Source of the DNA: Marinobacterium_E sp035458585 | Lineage (GTDB): Bacteria > Pseudomonadota > Gammaproteobacteria > Pseudomonadales > Balneatricaceae | DNA length: 64,000 nucleotides | Direction of reading: 5' to 3' | Assembly (NCBI GenBank): GCA_035458585.1 | Contig: DATHZN010000087.1 | Location: 1-64,000, forward strand | Shown: in pieces, positions 44,295-52,599 of the stretch | Position numbering within the stretch: the first letter of the stretch is position 1 | Layout: every line of letters starts with the position of its first letter | The notes under the pieces: model-generated | The model's input: the letters and a program-made list of their open reading frames with translations, nothing else | Told to the model about the DNA's origin: nothing | Database searches by the model: none | Made by a program: the position numbers and the translations under genes

Positions 44295-45269
44295 TCAGAT
44301 CGCCTGTGCAAGAGTATAGAATAGGTATCCCGCGTAGGCTGCATAGACGCCGATTAAAAGGGCCCCCTCAATTCGGTTAATGCGTCCACGCCCAAGCACG
44401 CCAAAACCCAGAATGAAAAGCGATAGTGTTAATCCGGTCATCACCATCCAGTCGCGATAGAGGACCTCACTGGCGACAGTCAGAGGCGAAATGGCGCCTG
44501 CAATTCCGACTACAGCTAGTGTGTTAAAGAGGTTGCTGCCGATGACATTACCGATAGCCAGATCATGCTCATTCTTGCGAACTGCAATAACCGATGAGGC
44601 GAGCTCTGGTAGTGACGTACCTATGGCTACAATCGTCAGGCCGATAATCAGGTCGCTGACACCCAGAGCGGTGGCGATATCGACGGCGCCCCAGACCAGC
44701 AGTCTAGAGCTGGCAATCAGGAGTGTAAGACCAATCACCAGCCAAACGAGCGCACGTGATAGCGGCATATGCTCAGCGTCAAGTTCATGGGCGATATCAT
44801 CAGCTAAGGTATCCTGCGGCTGTTTCATACCACGCCAGATCGACCAGCCCATAATGACAAAAAAGACCCCCAGCATTATCCAGGCATCCGCACGTGAGAT
44901 CTCCAGATCGTACAGCAGGGCCCCGACCAACAGGGTCGCACCCATCAGCACTGGAAGCTCCGCTTTTAGGATACGGGACTGAACAGCGATAGGACTGAGC
45001 ACAGCCGTCAGGCCCAAAATCAGCGCTATATTAGTGATGTTTGAACCAAAACCGTTACCTAACGCCAAGCCCGGATTACCTTGACTGGCGGCTAGCGCAG
45101 AGACCACCATCTCTGGTGCCGAGGTACCAAAACCAATGATAACCATACCGATCAATAGCGTCGGCATACCCAGATGCCGCGCTGTCGCAGCGGCGCCATC
45201 AACAAATCGATCCGCACTCCAAACCAGTACGATTAAACCCACAACAACTGCCACTACAGGCCACAACAT
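44295..45269 (-). CDS. Calcium/sodium antiporter (CaCA family, YrbG-like)
   Basis: 324 residues with about ten helices in two inverted halves. The alpha-repeats are GFGTSAPEMVVSALAASQGN and AIGTSLPELASSVIAVRKNE, both with the acidic residue needed for Ca2+. An acidic cytoplasmic loop (DDIAHELDAEH) separates the halves. TGGAG lies 6 bases before the ATG. First gene of a unit with corA. Confidence 0.93.
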   Translation of the reverse strand: MLWPVVAVVVGLIVLVWSADRFVDGAAATARHLGMPTLLIGMVIIGFGTSAPEMVVSALAASQGNPGLALGNGFGSNITNIALILGLTAVLSPIAVQSRILKAELPVLMGATLLVGALLYDLEISRADAWIMLGVFFVIMGWSIWRGMKQPQDTLADDIAHELDAEHMPLSRALVWLVIGLTLLIASSRLLVWGAVDIATALGVSDLIIGLTIVAIGTSLPELASSVIAVRKNEHDLAIGNVIGSNLFNTLAVVGIAGAISPLTVASEVLYRDWMVMTGLTLSLFILGFGVLGRGRINRIEGALLIGVYAAYAGYLFYTLAQAI

Positions 45270-45365
45270 TGATTGCTCCAGAGATTAAAAATCCAATGCG
45301 CGATATTCTATAGAAAAGCTCAGCGACATACAGCGAATCCCCCAAGATTTTCAAGCCTCTAAGCG

Positions 45366-45393
45366 CTTGAGGTTTAAGTAAAAGCTGATACAA
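45366..45393 (+). promoter_or_regulatory. tRNA-Ser promoter
   Basis: TTGAGG (45366-45371), 16 bases, TACAAT (45388-45393) with an upstream TGA making an extended -10, followed by a GC-rich discriminator GCCGCCC typical of stable-RNA promoters. The tRNA begins 43 bases after the -10. Confidence 0.75.
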
Positions 45394-45436
45394 TGCCGCC
45401 CTCACTCACTACCAGACTCGGTAGTCACCCGTTTAA

Positions 45437-45524
45437 GGTCAGGTGTCCGAGTGGTCGAAGGAGGTCGCCTGGAAAGCGGCTGTACGGCAACGTACCGAGG
45501 GTTCGAATCCCTCCCTGACCGCCA
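45437..45524 (+). tRNA. tRNA-Ser (anticodon GGA)
   Basis: 88 bases including encoded CCA. Acceptor stem GGTCAGG/CCTGACC, anticodon stem GTCGC/GCGGC with loop CTGGAAA (anticodon GGA), long class II variable arm TGTACG-GCAA-CGTAC, and T-arm GAGGGTTCGAATCCCTC. Reads UCC and UCU codons. Confidence 0.97.
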
Positions 45525-45525
45525 T

Positions 45526-45566
45526 ACAAACTAAAAAGCCCCGCGAAGCGGGGCTTTTTAGTTTGT
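45526..45566. terminator. Strong bidirectional terminator after tRNA-Ser
   Basis: Perfect 19-bp stem (ACAAACTAAAAAGCCCCGC and its complement) with loop GAA; A-tract on one side and T-tract on the other, so it can work in both directions. Confidence 0.92.
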
Positions 45567-45591
45567 GCGACAGCGGATGAGAACCCGAGCA

Positions 45592-45682
45592 GAGGGTTCG
45601 ACAAATTGCGATAGCAATTTGGACCGCCGCAGGCGCCCGCAGGGTCGTTTCGGCCTCGAGCCGAAACGAGTCTATCCCTCCC
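45592..45682. repeat. Split copy of the tRNA-Ser T-arm enclosing a 72-bp palindrome-rich insert
   Basis: GAGGGTTCGA (45592-45601) and ATCCCTCCC (45674-45682) are exact copies of two sequences that are directly joined in the tRNA (45497-45515). Between them are 72 bases with AAATTGC-GATA-GCAATTT (45603-45620) and CGTTTCGG-N7-CCGAAACG (45646-45668). No open frame of note. Confidence 0.75.
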
Positions 45683-45819
45683 GATTTTGATAGCCTGCCG
45701 CAAATCGCTATTTTCTCCGCGGCTTAATATATCTGCAGCTCTAGCCGATCGGTGAACACCAGTTGAGTAATGCTACACTCCAAACGGGTGTTGCGCGCCC
45801 TGAATCCGGTGGGTTACGG

Positions 45820-45990
45820 CTATTTCAGTAGGCAATGTTTAGCGAAGTCGGTCGCTTCATTGGCGGTCCAGTCGCCTTTGGGTTTCTCCTTCATATCATC
45901 GCACCAAGCCTCACTTCCAACCTCGGCTGAGCAGCCCGGCAGGATAAACAGGGTAACTAAGACACCTAGGGTCAACACTATTTTTCTCAT
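45820..45990 (-). CDS. DUF3012 small lipoprotein
   Basis: 56 residues. Signal MRKIVLTLGVLVTLFILPGC with lipobox LPGC (Cys20), then SAEVGSEAWCDDMKEKPKGD and WTANEATDFAKHC, the DUF3012 wording with two further cysteines (Cys30, Cys53) that may pair. GAGGAGAG lies 4 bases before the ATG. Expected as an outer- or inner-membrane lipoprotein of unknown function. A longer open frame on the other strand (45770-46141) is rejected. Confidence 0.9.
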   Translation of the reverse strand: MRKIVLTLGVLVTLFILPGCSAEVGSEAWCDDMKEKPKGDWTANEATDFAKHCLLK

Positions 45991-46250
45991 CGACTCTCCT
46001 CAGAGTAATCAGCTAGCTGGATATCTTGATAATCTTAGTTCAACGACCGATATTTGCGTGAGTCAGTTTAGAATCTTCAACTTACGAATGACGACGCCTT
46101 CGAAACTAATTAGCGGGTTCGGATCCACAGCTATTGAATAAGGCTATTACTGCGAGTCGGCTAATCGATATTTAATCTGCGACATTTAGGTGTTTGAGTA
46201 TTACAGTGACATATGGGAAATGTCCCTTACCGGAAGGGGAGGTGTGTCAG

Positions 46251-46628
46251 ATGTCAAGCGAGCTAAAAACGATAGTCACAGGTTATCTAGAGGGGCGTCG
46301 ACTAGAGATAAAGTACGATATTTTCGGTGCTGAGTGCGACGATAACCGTATGCTCTACCGTTTGATGATCGACTTAGAACTTAACCAAAATAAACATCTC
46401 GATTTTGAGGCGATGCGGCAGTGTAGCTCATATGACAAACAGGAAGAGCACGTTGACAGCTGGATCCGGAGCATGGTCGATCTGCTCGATGCGCAAGCGG
46501 GCCTGCTTAAGCGTTTTCGCTCGGTTTGTGACAGTCGAATGAACATTAATGATATCTACACCATGCCCTTTACCATGCTGCAAAAGAGACAGGACGTCCA
46601 TTTAAAGGCGCAGCCCTACACGGCGTAA
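46251..46628 (+). CDS. Unrecognised 125-residue cytoplasmic protein
   Basis: No family recognised. The ATG at 46251 follows GGGAGG at 8 bases; the frame extends to 46194. Mixed alpha/beta composition with LEIKYDIFGAE at the start and a helix SWIRSMVDLLDAQAGLLKRF in the second half. No signal peptide or membrane helix. Convergent with the globin gene. Confidence 0.55.
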   Translation: MSSELKTIVTGYLEGRRLEIKYDIFGAECDDNRMLYRLMIDLELNQNKHLDFEAMRQCSSYDKQEEHVDSWIRSMVDLLDAQAGLLKRFRSVCDSRMNINDIYTMPFTMLQKRQDVHLKAQPYTA

Positions 46629-46688
46629 TGTTCGATCTATAAAAGAGTTACCTGCCAATCGCAGAGCGTTTAGCCTTAAGTTTGGGTG

Positions 46689-47147
46689 TTAGTGATTGTA
46701 TTGCTTTCGGTTCTTAAAAGTGGCTTTGTCGAAACCGGGGTAGGCGGCCGAACGCATTACATCAGCCACCAGTTGGTAGAGTGTCCGCCACGCGTCACGA
46801 GTTTCACCGGTAAACTCATCACCCAAGCCAGTTCTCAACGCGTGCATTAGGGCATTGCCCACCGGAGTATAATCCTCGGCACTTACACCGTATCCAACAT
46901 GCTTGCGGGCGAGCTGTTGAAGCACAGGCACCAAAGCATCCAGATCGTCTAGGCTCGCCACCGCTACCTTTAAAGTTGACATGAGCTTCTGTCCTTGCTG
47001 TTTCATACTGCCTTTGAAAAGTGGCCTGAGTGACGGATCGTACTCGAAGAGTTTACGGTAGAAGATTCGGGCAGCGTCATCAGATATGGGTTCGACTTTC
47101 GCAAAACTTTGCTGAATCAACTGCTTCTGGCGGGCGGTAATACTCAT
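46689..47147 (-). CDS. Single-domain globin (Vitreoscilla-hemoglobin type)
   Basis: 152 residues from the ATG at 47147. Heme-pocket residues by position: Tyr30 (B10), Phe44 (CD1), Gln51 or Gln53 (E7), and proximal His83 (RKHVGYGV). Same layout as the flavohemoglobin globin domain and VHb, but without the reductase. Expected to bind O2 or NO, in defence against nitric oxide or oxygen delivery. GAGG lies 9 bases before the ATG. Monocistronic. Confidence 0.9.
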   Translation of the reverse strand: MSITARQKQLIQQSFAKVEPISDDAARIFYRKLFEYDPSLRPLFKGSMKQQGQKLMSTLKVAVASLDDLDALVPVLQQLARKHVGYGVSAEDYTPVGNALMHALRTGLGDEFTGETRDAWRTLYQLVADVMRSAAYPGFDKATFKNRKQYNH

Positions 47148-47355
47148 GCGCAGAGACCTCATCCATCGAATTTGAGCTGTTGGGCGCAAAACCGATCTTT
47201 TAATATTGTAATCAGTATAGCCTTAATTACCGAAGCCGCCGTTTAGCCCGATGACTCTTTTTCAACAGGCACTGGTAAGGGGCTCAGTGGCCAATACCTC
47301 CGTTTCAAGTTGATGCTAGTCTACACATGAATGGTTTAATAAGACGGTGAGGCCT

Positions 47356-48231
47356 ATGAGCTATAGCGATGCCCTGAAACATATACAGCAACTCATTAGA
47401 TCAACTGAGGAGTTAGCAGCTCTGGGTGCTCTGGCGCGAGTCAAATCGGCTAATCTGGTCTGCGCAGAAAACCTTGAGTCGGCTCTTACACAGGTGATGA
47501 CCATCAGGGACCCGCTATTTTTCGATGACTTGAGAACCGATGAGTTAACGTTTTTAGGCGCGACAGCCTTAGGTAACCTTCGTCGTCTTACCGATCTTGT
47601 GGAACAACCAGCAACTGCCGGTCAATGGAACTATACCGATCCAACGGTGCTTGAGGCTCAGGGACAATCTTCCCGAGCGGTTACAAGGTTTTTAACCCGG
47701 CACGCGCAACAAGATCAGGATCTCTTTGATATTTTAGAGCGCGGCGAGCCATTTTTGGATGTTGGTAGCGGTGTCGGCTGGATATCGATCAGCATGGCCC
47801 AACAATGGCCGAAGCTCTATGTTGATGGGGTAGAAGTTTTTGAACCCGCGTTACAGAGGGCTGTGCAGAATCGAGATCAGAGTGGTGTCGCCGATCGCGT
47901 TACTTTTTTGCACCAGAGTATCTGTGATCTAGATAAAGAGAGTCGATATGGTGCCGCTTTTGTACCTCTGATGTTTTTGTCCGAAGAGGTAATTAGAGCG
48001 GCACTGCCAAGGCTGAGGCGCGCTATCCGAAGAGGAGGGATGCTGTTTGTCGCTGTTTACACCCTGCCAGATGACCCGATGATCGCTGCACTCAACACTT
48101 TGCAAACAGCGATGTCGGGTGGGCGTGTGTGGACGGAGGATGATCTCAGAAGTTTGTTGGCGGATGCGGGATTTACCCTCGAAAAGAATGTTTCGCCTGA
48201 CACACCATTAAATATTTACAAGGCAATTTAA
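47356..48231 (+). CDS. SAM-dependent methyltransferase
   Basis: 291 residues. SAM-binding motif I FLDVGSGVGWISI near residue 135, then VDGVEVFEPAL and a third strand GGMLFVAVYTL. The N-terminal 120 residues are helical (substrate-recognition type). Substrate unknown. Start probably the ATG at 47356; a GTG at 47347 is in frame. Its stop overlaps that of the convergent HD-GYP-like gene. Confidence 0.8.
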   Translation: MSYSDALKHIQQLIRSTEELAALGALARVKSANLVCAENLESALTQVMTIRDPLFFDDLRTDELTFLGATALGNLRRLTDLVEQPATAGQWNYTDPTVLEAQGQSSRAVTRFLTRHAQQDQDLFDILERGEPFLDVGSGVGWISISMAQQWPKLYVDGVEVFEPALQRAVQNRDQSGVADRVTFLHQSICDLDKESRYGAAFVPLMFLSEEVIRAALPRLRRAIRRGGMLFVAVYTLPDDPMIAALNTLQTAMSGGRVWTEDDLRSLLADAGFTLEKNVSPDTPLNIYKAI

Positions 48232-49394
48232 GTATCTAAAGTGCCAGCCATTTGTGGGTCAGGCCAGATTTGGCCAAGATGGGCGACCAGCTTCTCATGG
48301 TCTGTAAGATTGAGTACGCCACTTATATCGGTAGTGTTTATCTCCTCTGGCGGCGCTGGGCTCTCGAGTGATCGGCTCTGCTTGTCTGTGATTGAAGAGA
48401 TAATAACCCTATCAGGAGTGGGTCCGGCGGCAAGAATTATGGCGACCTCTCCAGTTGATCGCCTCACGAGGCATCCCGGGGCAAAGAGACCCATAGCGCG
48501 CAGAAATAGCTCGCTCATCCGTCCGTCTATCGCCTGACCCCGGTGTTTAAAGAGCTCCTTCATGGCCTCCTGAGAACGCATTGTTTGACGATAGATGCGC
48601 GGTCTCGTCATCGCTACGTAGCTGTCAATGATCGCCAGTAGGCGCGTCTCTGGTATGATTCTGTCAGCCGTTAACTGTCTTGGATAGCCAGACCCATCTA
48701 ATCGCTCGTGGTGTTGCAGTACTATTTGAAGCCAACGACGATCTCTCAGTCCCACTTTGACCAAGAGCTCTGCTGATCTCTTGGGATGCTCCTCGATCTG
48801 TTTTTGCTGCTCTGGTGTGAGCGGAGTTTTCTGATTGTCGAGCACCGATTGCAGAGCGAACAAGCCGATATTTTGAGTAAGGGCCGCACCGATTAGGGGT
48901 ATACGGTCGGACTCTGGCCAGCCCAGCCGCGCTCCGGCGATCTCGCAAATCAGCGAGCAGTGTAGAGCGTGGATCAACGAGCTGGGCGCGTGGATGATTA
49001 GCTGGGTTGTACCCAGAATAGCGTCTGGGTTCGCTTTACAGACTGCCTGGATCCGTTTAATCAAACTCTGTAGCAGGCCTAATGTGAGCGGGCTAGAAAC
49101 GGCACTTACTAACCCTTGGTGGGCAGTTTCGAGCTGGTTTAAAAGGCCGTTGACCATCTCGTAACTGCTTGCCTGCGAGGACACCGGATCTGGCGGCTTG
49201 TATTCGGTTAGAGCGGGTCCCGTGTAGTAATATGCACCTCTGCGAATCAGGCTCTCGATCTGATGATCACCCTCGACCGTGGCTCCCTCTCGTAGGAGCA
49301 GGTTTCCATCAGAATCGTAAAGCGCCCACTGCGTTGGAACGCCCAGACTTATCTGTGTTGGACTCAGTTTATGCTTGCCGGATCGATTTGCCAT
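48228..49394 (-). CDS. HD-GYP-like protein with degenerate HD site
   Basis: 388 residues from the ATG at 49394. N-terminal segment like that ahead of HD-GYP domains (LGVPTQWALYDSDGNLLLREG); C-terminal HD-GYP region. The HHERLDGSGYP element is intact, but the HD pair of HDxGK is replaced (LTQNIGL) and the expected D-x-YDA stretch reads DSYVAM. Hydrolysis of c-di-GMP is therefore doubtful. Third gene of BLUF-EAL-HD-GYP. The frame continues to 49553 over the EAL gene end, but a strong hairpin at 49445-49476 and no site argue against that start. Confidence 0.75.
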   Translation of the reverse strand: MANRSGKHKLSPTQISLGVPTQWALYDSDGNLLLREGATVEGDHQIESLIRRGAYYYTGPALTEYKPPDPVSSQASSYEMVNGLLNQLETAHQGLVSAVSSPLTLGLLQSLIKRIQAVCKANPDAILGTTQLIIHAPSSLIHALHCSLICEIAGARLGWPESDRIPLIGAALTQNIGLFALQSVLDNQKTPLTPEQQKQIEEHPKRSAELLVKVGLRDRRWLQIVLQHHERLDGSGYPRQLTADRIIPETRLLAIIDSYVAMTRPRIYRQTMRSQEAMKELFKHRGQAIDGRMSELFLRAMGLFAPGCLVRRSTGEVAIILAAGPTPDRVIISSITDKQSRSLESPAPPEEINTTDISGVLNLTDHEKLVAHLGQIWPDPQMAGTLDT

Positions 49395-49444
49395 CAGCCT
49401 AGTGAGATCACGAAGTATTCCTTTGACTATAGACGCGGTTGGCA

Positions 49445-49476
49445 CCAGGGGTACAACAATTGTGGTATGCCCCTGG
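49445..49476. repeat. Intercistronic hairpin between EAL and HD-GYP-like genes
   Basis: CCAGGGG and CCCCTGG close a 32-base stem-loop with a few mismatches. It lies in the gap between the EAL stop (49496) and the next start (49394). No T-run, so it may adjust relative expression or mRNA stability. Confidence 0.6.
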
Positions 49477-49495
49477 CATTCCTCGCTCGATGTCT

Positions 49496-50266
49496 CTAGA
49501 CATCCAAGAGAAGAGCGCTCTGAGTCGGAAACTTCGCATCGGGTAACTCGCACAGAGCCGGCTTCGCGAAAAGGTACCCCTGATAGAGATAGATACCGCT
49601 TTCCCTTAGGAATTCATATTCAGCAAGCGTCTCGACACCCTCCGCGATTATTTCAATCCCAAGTTCATCTGAAAGTGAGACCAGTGCTCTGATGGTTGCC
49701 TGTCGCGGCCCGCTGCGGTTGATATCACGTATCAAGTACATATCAAGCTTGATGATATCCGGGTTTACATCAATGAGTGAGTTGAGGCCAGCATAGCCCG
49801 CCCCAAAGTCATCTAGCGCGACGGTAGCGCCCGTACTGTGAATTCGGTGCAGCACATCCACTAATCTCGGAATACCATGAATAACATCAGACTCACTGAT
49901 CTCGAAAATCAGCCGCTCCATGGGGAATCCAACCTTTTGTGCGTGCTCCAGTGTTTTAAGCGTGTGCATCTCTTCGCTGATCAAGCATTCACTGGTTATG
50001 TTCAGAGTCAGGCGGGTCTCCATTCCAAGATTGACCGCTCTTGATATGGCCGCCTCCCTAATAGACTGATCCAGCGGGCTTGTGAGTTTTCGGGGTGCTG
50101 ACCTGAAAACGGACAAGGCAGACTCTCCATGCGCGCCCCGAACAAGCGATTCATAGGCGTATGTAGTGGAATCTCTGATATCGATAATGGGTTGATAGGC
50201 ATTTAGGAACTTAACTGTCACACCCTCAGCCTGAAAATAGGAGGGGTCCCGGGGGTTCATTGCCAT
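49496..50266 (-). CDS. EAL-domain cyclic-di-GMP phosphodiesterase
   Basis: 256 residues, the EAL domain alone. Metal and catalytic residues: YESLVRG (E of EAL), NITSE, FEISES, LDDFGAGYAG, IKLDMYL, AEGVET and YQGYLFAKP, so it should be active. It overlaps the end of the BLUF gene by ten bases and is translationally coupled to it. The pair equals the two halves of single-chain BLUF-EAL enzymes such as BlrP1. Confidence 0.93.
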   Translation of the reverse strand: MAMNPRDPSYFQAEGVTVKFLNAYQPIIDIRDSTTYAYESLVRGAHGESALSVFRSAPRKLTSPLDQSIREAAISRAVNLGMETRLTLNITSECLISEEMHTLKTLEHAQKVGFPMERLIFEISESDVIHGIPRLVDVLHRIHSTGATVALDDFGAGYAGLNSLIDVNPDIIKLDMYLIRDINRSGPRQATIRALVSLSDELGIEIIAEGVETLAEYEFLRESGIYLYQGYLFAKPALCELPDAKFPTQSALLLDV

Positions 50267-50682
50267 TTGCCTTTGGAGAATGACTCCAGTATGCGAACCG
50301 CTCGGCTTGCGTCCATGTTGGCCAGGCAGCTTTTGGCTACAAAGAAGTCGTTGAGACCATCAATAGTGCTGAGCATTTCGTCGGTGACCTCTCGGAACCC
50401 CATGCTCCAGTCGGGAAACTGACGTTTTGCGATCGGTTTCTCAAGGATATGGACGATGCTCTGGTGTCTTGAATCGAGCTGTATGCGTGAAAAAAGATGA
50501 GCAATGTCGGAAGGTGCTCCCTCGATCACCTGCATGAATGCCCCCCCGTCGAACAACAGCATGCCAGAGATATTGTTGAGTTGATTGTTGGGTCGAATTT
50601 TGAGCAGAAGCCGGGTGAGATCCTCAGCGGACATCTCTCTTGTCGCTTTACTTACATAGACCAGTTGAATCAGATCTGACAT
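50257..50682 (-). CDS. BLUF blue-light photoreceptor (second copy)
   Basis: 141 residues. Flavin-pocket residues Tyr9 (LVYVSKA), Asn33, Gln51 (FMQVIEG), Trp92 and Met94 (DWSMGF) all present. No effector domain; the downstream overlapping EAL gene is the likely output. Clearly distinct in sequence from the first BLUF protein, so not a recent duplicate. Confidence 0.93.
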   Translation of the reverse strand: MSDLIQLVYVSKATREMSAEDLTRLLLKIRPNNQLNNISGMLLFDGGAFMQVIEGAPSDIAHLFSRIQLDSRHQSIVHILEKPIAKRQFPDWSMGFREVTDEMLSTIDGLNDFFVAKSCLANMDASRAVRILESFSKGKWQ

Positions 50683-50829
50683 TTCACCCCCTGATGAATG
50701 CTGCTACGCCGAGGCGTCAGATTTTGGATCAGCGCAGCTCCGGTGTCTGTTATCACACCCTTAAGTGAAGTCTAGCAGGTTTTGTTGACTATACTGATGA
50801 GGTTCCCAATTAACCTTTTGAGGTGTCCG

Positions 50830-51657
50830 GTGCCTATTTTTATGGATCGTCATTATGCAGAGGAGGCGACTCAGAATACGCTAGCGCTGGCGCATTCGCA
50901 GGACCTGGCTATTCAAGCGCAGTTCGATGTGAAGTTTCTAACCTATTGGTTTGATGAGGCACGTCACACCGCGTTTTGTCTCGTTGATGCGCCTAACAAA
51001 CAGGCTATTGTTGACGCACACAACGCCGCTCACGGTGACATTCCGCATGAGATTATTGAGGTAGACCCTGCAATTGTGAGTGCATTTTTAGGGCGCGTTG
51101 CAGATCCAGTTAGTGAAATTGCGACTACTATCCCAGAAGTTGACAGCGCATTCCGTGGAGTGATGTTTACTGATCTGCTGGACTCGACACTTTTAACCAG
51201 CACACTCGGGGACGGACGTGCGCTACATCAGCTTCATATTCATAACGCCTTAATAAGAAAGGAGTTGCGAAGATTCGATGGCCGTGAAGTGAAGCACACC
51301 GGAGACGGATTTATGGTCTCGTTTAATGATGTAGGCGCGATGATCAACTGTGCTAGTCAGATTCAAGTGGCATTTGGTCGACACAACGCAAAAGCGCCCG
51401 AACACCCGCTGCAGGTTCGCATCGGTCTGAGTGCTGGAGAGCCAATTGAGGAGCACGGGGATCTGTTCGGCGCTTCAGTCCAGCTGTCTGCCAGACTCTG
51501 TGCTGAGGCCGCGCCCGGACAGATTTTGGTATCGAGTTCAGTGAAAAATAACGTCAACGGCGAACACAGGTTTGAGCGGTTGGGTGATCGGTTGTTGAAG
51601 GGGTTTAGTCAACCGGTTTCCGTCTACTCTTTTAGCGGCAACCTCACTCGCGATTGA
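50830..51657 (+). CDS. DUF4242 (nickel-binding-like) - class III nucleotide cyclase fusion
   Basis: 275 residues from a GTG at 50830, 6 bases after GAGG. 1-85: DUF4242 fold (VPIFMDRHY, FLTYWFDEARHTAFCLVDAP, HGDIPHEIIEVDP), a ferredoxin-like domain seen in nickel-binding SCO4226. 110-270: adenylate/guanylate cyclase catalytic domain with FTDLLDST and HTGDGFMVSF holding the two metal-binding Asp, and AGEPIEEHGDLFGASVQ. Expected to make cAMP, perhaps gated by the N-terminal domain. Ends overlap the convergent FKBP gene by 14 bases. Confidence 0.85.
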   Translation: MPIFMDRHYAEEATQNTLALAHSQDLAIQAQFDVKFLTYWFDEARHTAFCLVDAPNKQAIVDAHNAAHGDIPHEIIEVDPAIVSAFLGRVADPVSEIATTIPEVDSAFRGVMFTDLLDSTLLTSTLGDGRALHQLHIHNALIRKELRRFDGREVKHTGDGFMVSFNDVGAMINCASQIQVAFGRHNAKAPEHPLQVRIGLSAGEPIEEHGDLFGASVQLSARLCAEAAPGQILVSSSVKNNVNGEHRFERLGDRLLKGFSQPVSVYSFSGNLTRD

Positions 51658-51991
51658 GCACCTCAAGCAGTTCTATTTCGAAAACCAGATCGGCATTCGG
51701 TGGAATCTTGCCCTTGAAACCATATTCGCCATAACCGAGTGCTGCTGGCACCTTTAGGCGGCGTATTCCACCGACTCTCATCCCTTTCAGTCCCTCTACC
51801 CAGCCGGCTATCACCTTTTTGCGACTTAAGACTGTTTGAAAGGGGGTGCCGTGTTTGTGCGATGAGTCAAATTCGCGACCATCCTCAAGAAAGCCTCGAT
51901 AATGAGCGGTAATGAGCGCCCCCCCTTTTTTGACAACCGCACCACTGCCCTCGAGTAGATCTTCAACGACCAGTTCAGTGTAATGGCTCAT
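51644..51991 (-). CDS. FKBP-type peptidyl-prolyl cis-trans isomerase
   Basis: 115 residues, the FKBP domain alone: ITAHYRGFLEDGREFDSS, VIAGWVEGLKGMRVGG, RRLKVPAALGYGEYG, and IPPNADLVFEIELL. Catalyses prolyl isomerisation in the cytoplasm; no signal peptide. ATG at 51991 (a TTG three bases earlier is in frame). Follows slyD by 36 bases in the same direction. Confidence 0.93.
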   Translation of the reverse strand: MSHYTELVVEDLLEGSGAVVKKGGALITAHYRGFLEDGREFDSSHKHGTPFQTVLSRKKVIAGWVEGLKGMRVGGIRRLKVPAALGYGEYGFKGKIPPNADLVFEIELLEVLNRE

Positions 51992-52027
51992 CAATACTCG
52001 CCTCCACGGGCAGGGGTTTTGCGTCGA

Positions 52028-52525
52028 TTAGTGGTGGTGACCGCCCACGCCATGGGCATGACCATGTGCAATCTCCTCGTCGGTAGCTGCCCGCAAGTCA
52101 ACTATCTCGATATCGTAGGTGAGTGTCTTGCCCGCCAGAGGATGGTTGAGGTCAACTAGGACCATTTTTAGGCCGGGTTTGACAACCCTGACCTGACGCA
52201 TGCCCTGATCAGTTTTGACGACGCCCACCATGCCGGGCTTCCAGCTACGAACGCCTTTTGGAAGACCCTGCAGGTGCTTCAGAGGCACACGCTGCTCCTG
52301 GCCCTCGCGGCGCTCGCCGTAGGCCTGATCCGGTGTCAACGTCACACTGATCTTGTCGCCCACGGCTTTGCCTGTTAGAGCCGTCTCTATGGCTGGGATC
52401 ATGCCCTTGTGTCCATGAAGGTAGGCTAGGGGGTCAGACCCTATATTGCTCTCAACCTGCGTGCCTTCCGCATCGGTGAGCGTGTATATAAACTGCACTA
52501 CGGTGTTATCGCTAATGTGTGACAA
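52028..52525 (-). CDS. slyD: SlyD-type FKBP prolyl isomerase with His-rich tail
   Basis: 165 residues. FKBP core (VQFIYTLTDAEG, LAYLHGHKGMIPAIETAL), an inserted IF chaperone flap, and a terminal HGHAHGVGGHHH metal-binding tail. SlyD acts as prolyl isomerase, chaperone and nickel carrier. The tail is shorter than in E. coli. Upstream of the second FKBP gene. Confidence 0.93.
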   Translation of the reverse strand: MSHISDNTVVQFIYTLTDAEGTQVESNIGSDPLAYLHGHKGMIPAIETALTGKAVGDKISVTLTPDQAYGERREGQEQRVPLKHLQGLPKGVRSWKPGMVGVVKTDQGMRQVRVVKPGLKMVLVDLNHPLAGKTLTYDIEIVDLRAATDEEIAHGHAHGVGGHHH

Positions 52526-52599
52526 GGCTGAGTCCTCGGCTGAAAATTGATGTGGGGAGTATCGGTTTTACTGGTGGTTTGCGCAAGTACATAGCGGCT

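Noticed and set aside
45425..45703. 92-residue reverse frame across the tRNA-Ser gene
   Set aside because: It is antisense to a certain tRNA and its strong terminator; this is a well-known false-gene pattern at tRNA-Ser loci.
45770..46141. 123-residue forward frame
   Set aside because: No family wording; it lies opposite a convincing DUF3012 lipoprotein gene with lipobox and ribosome-binding site.
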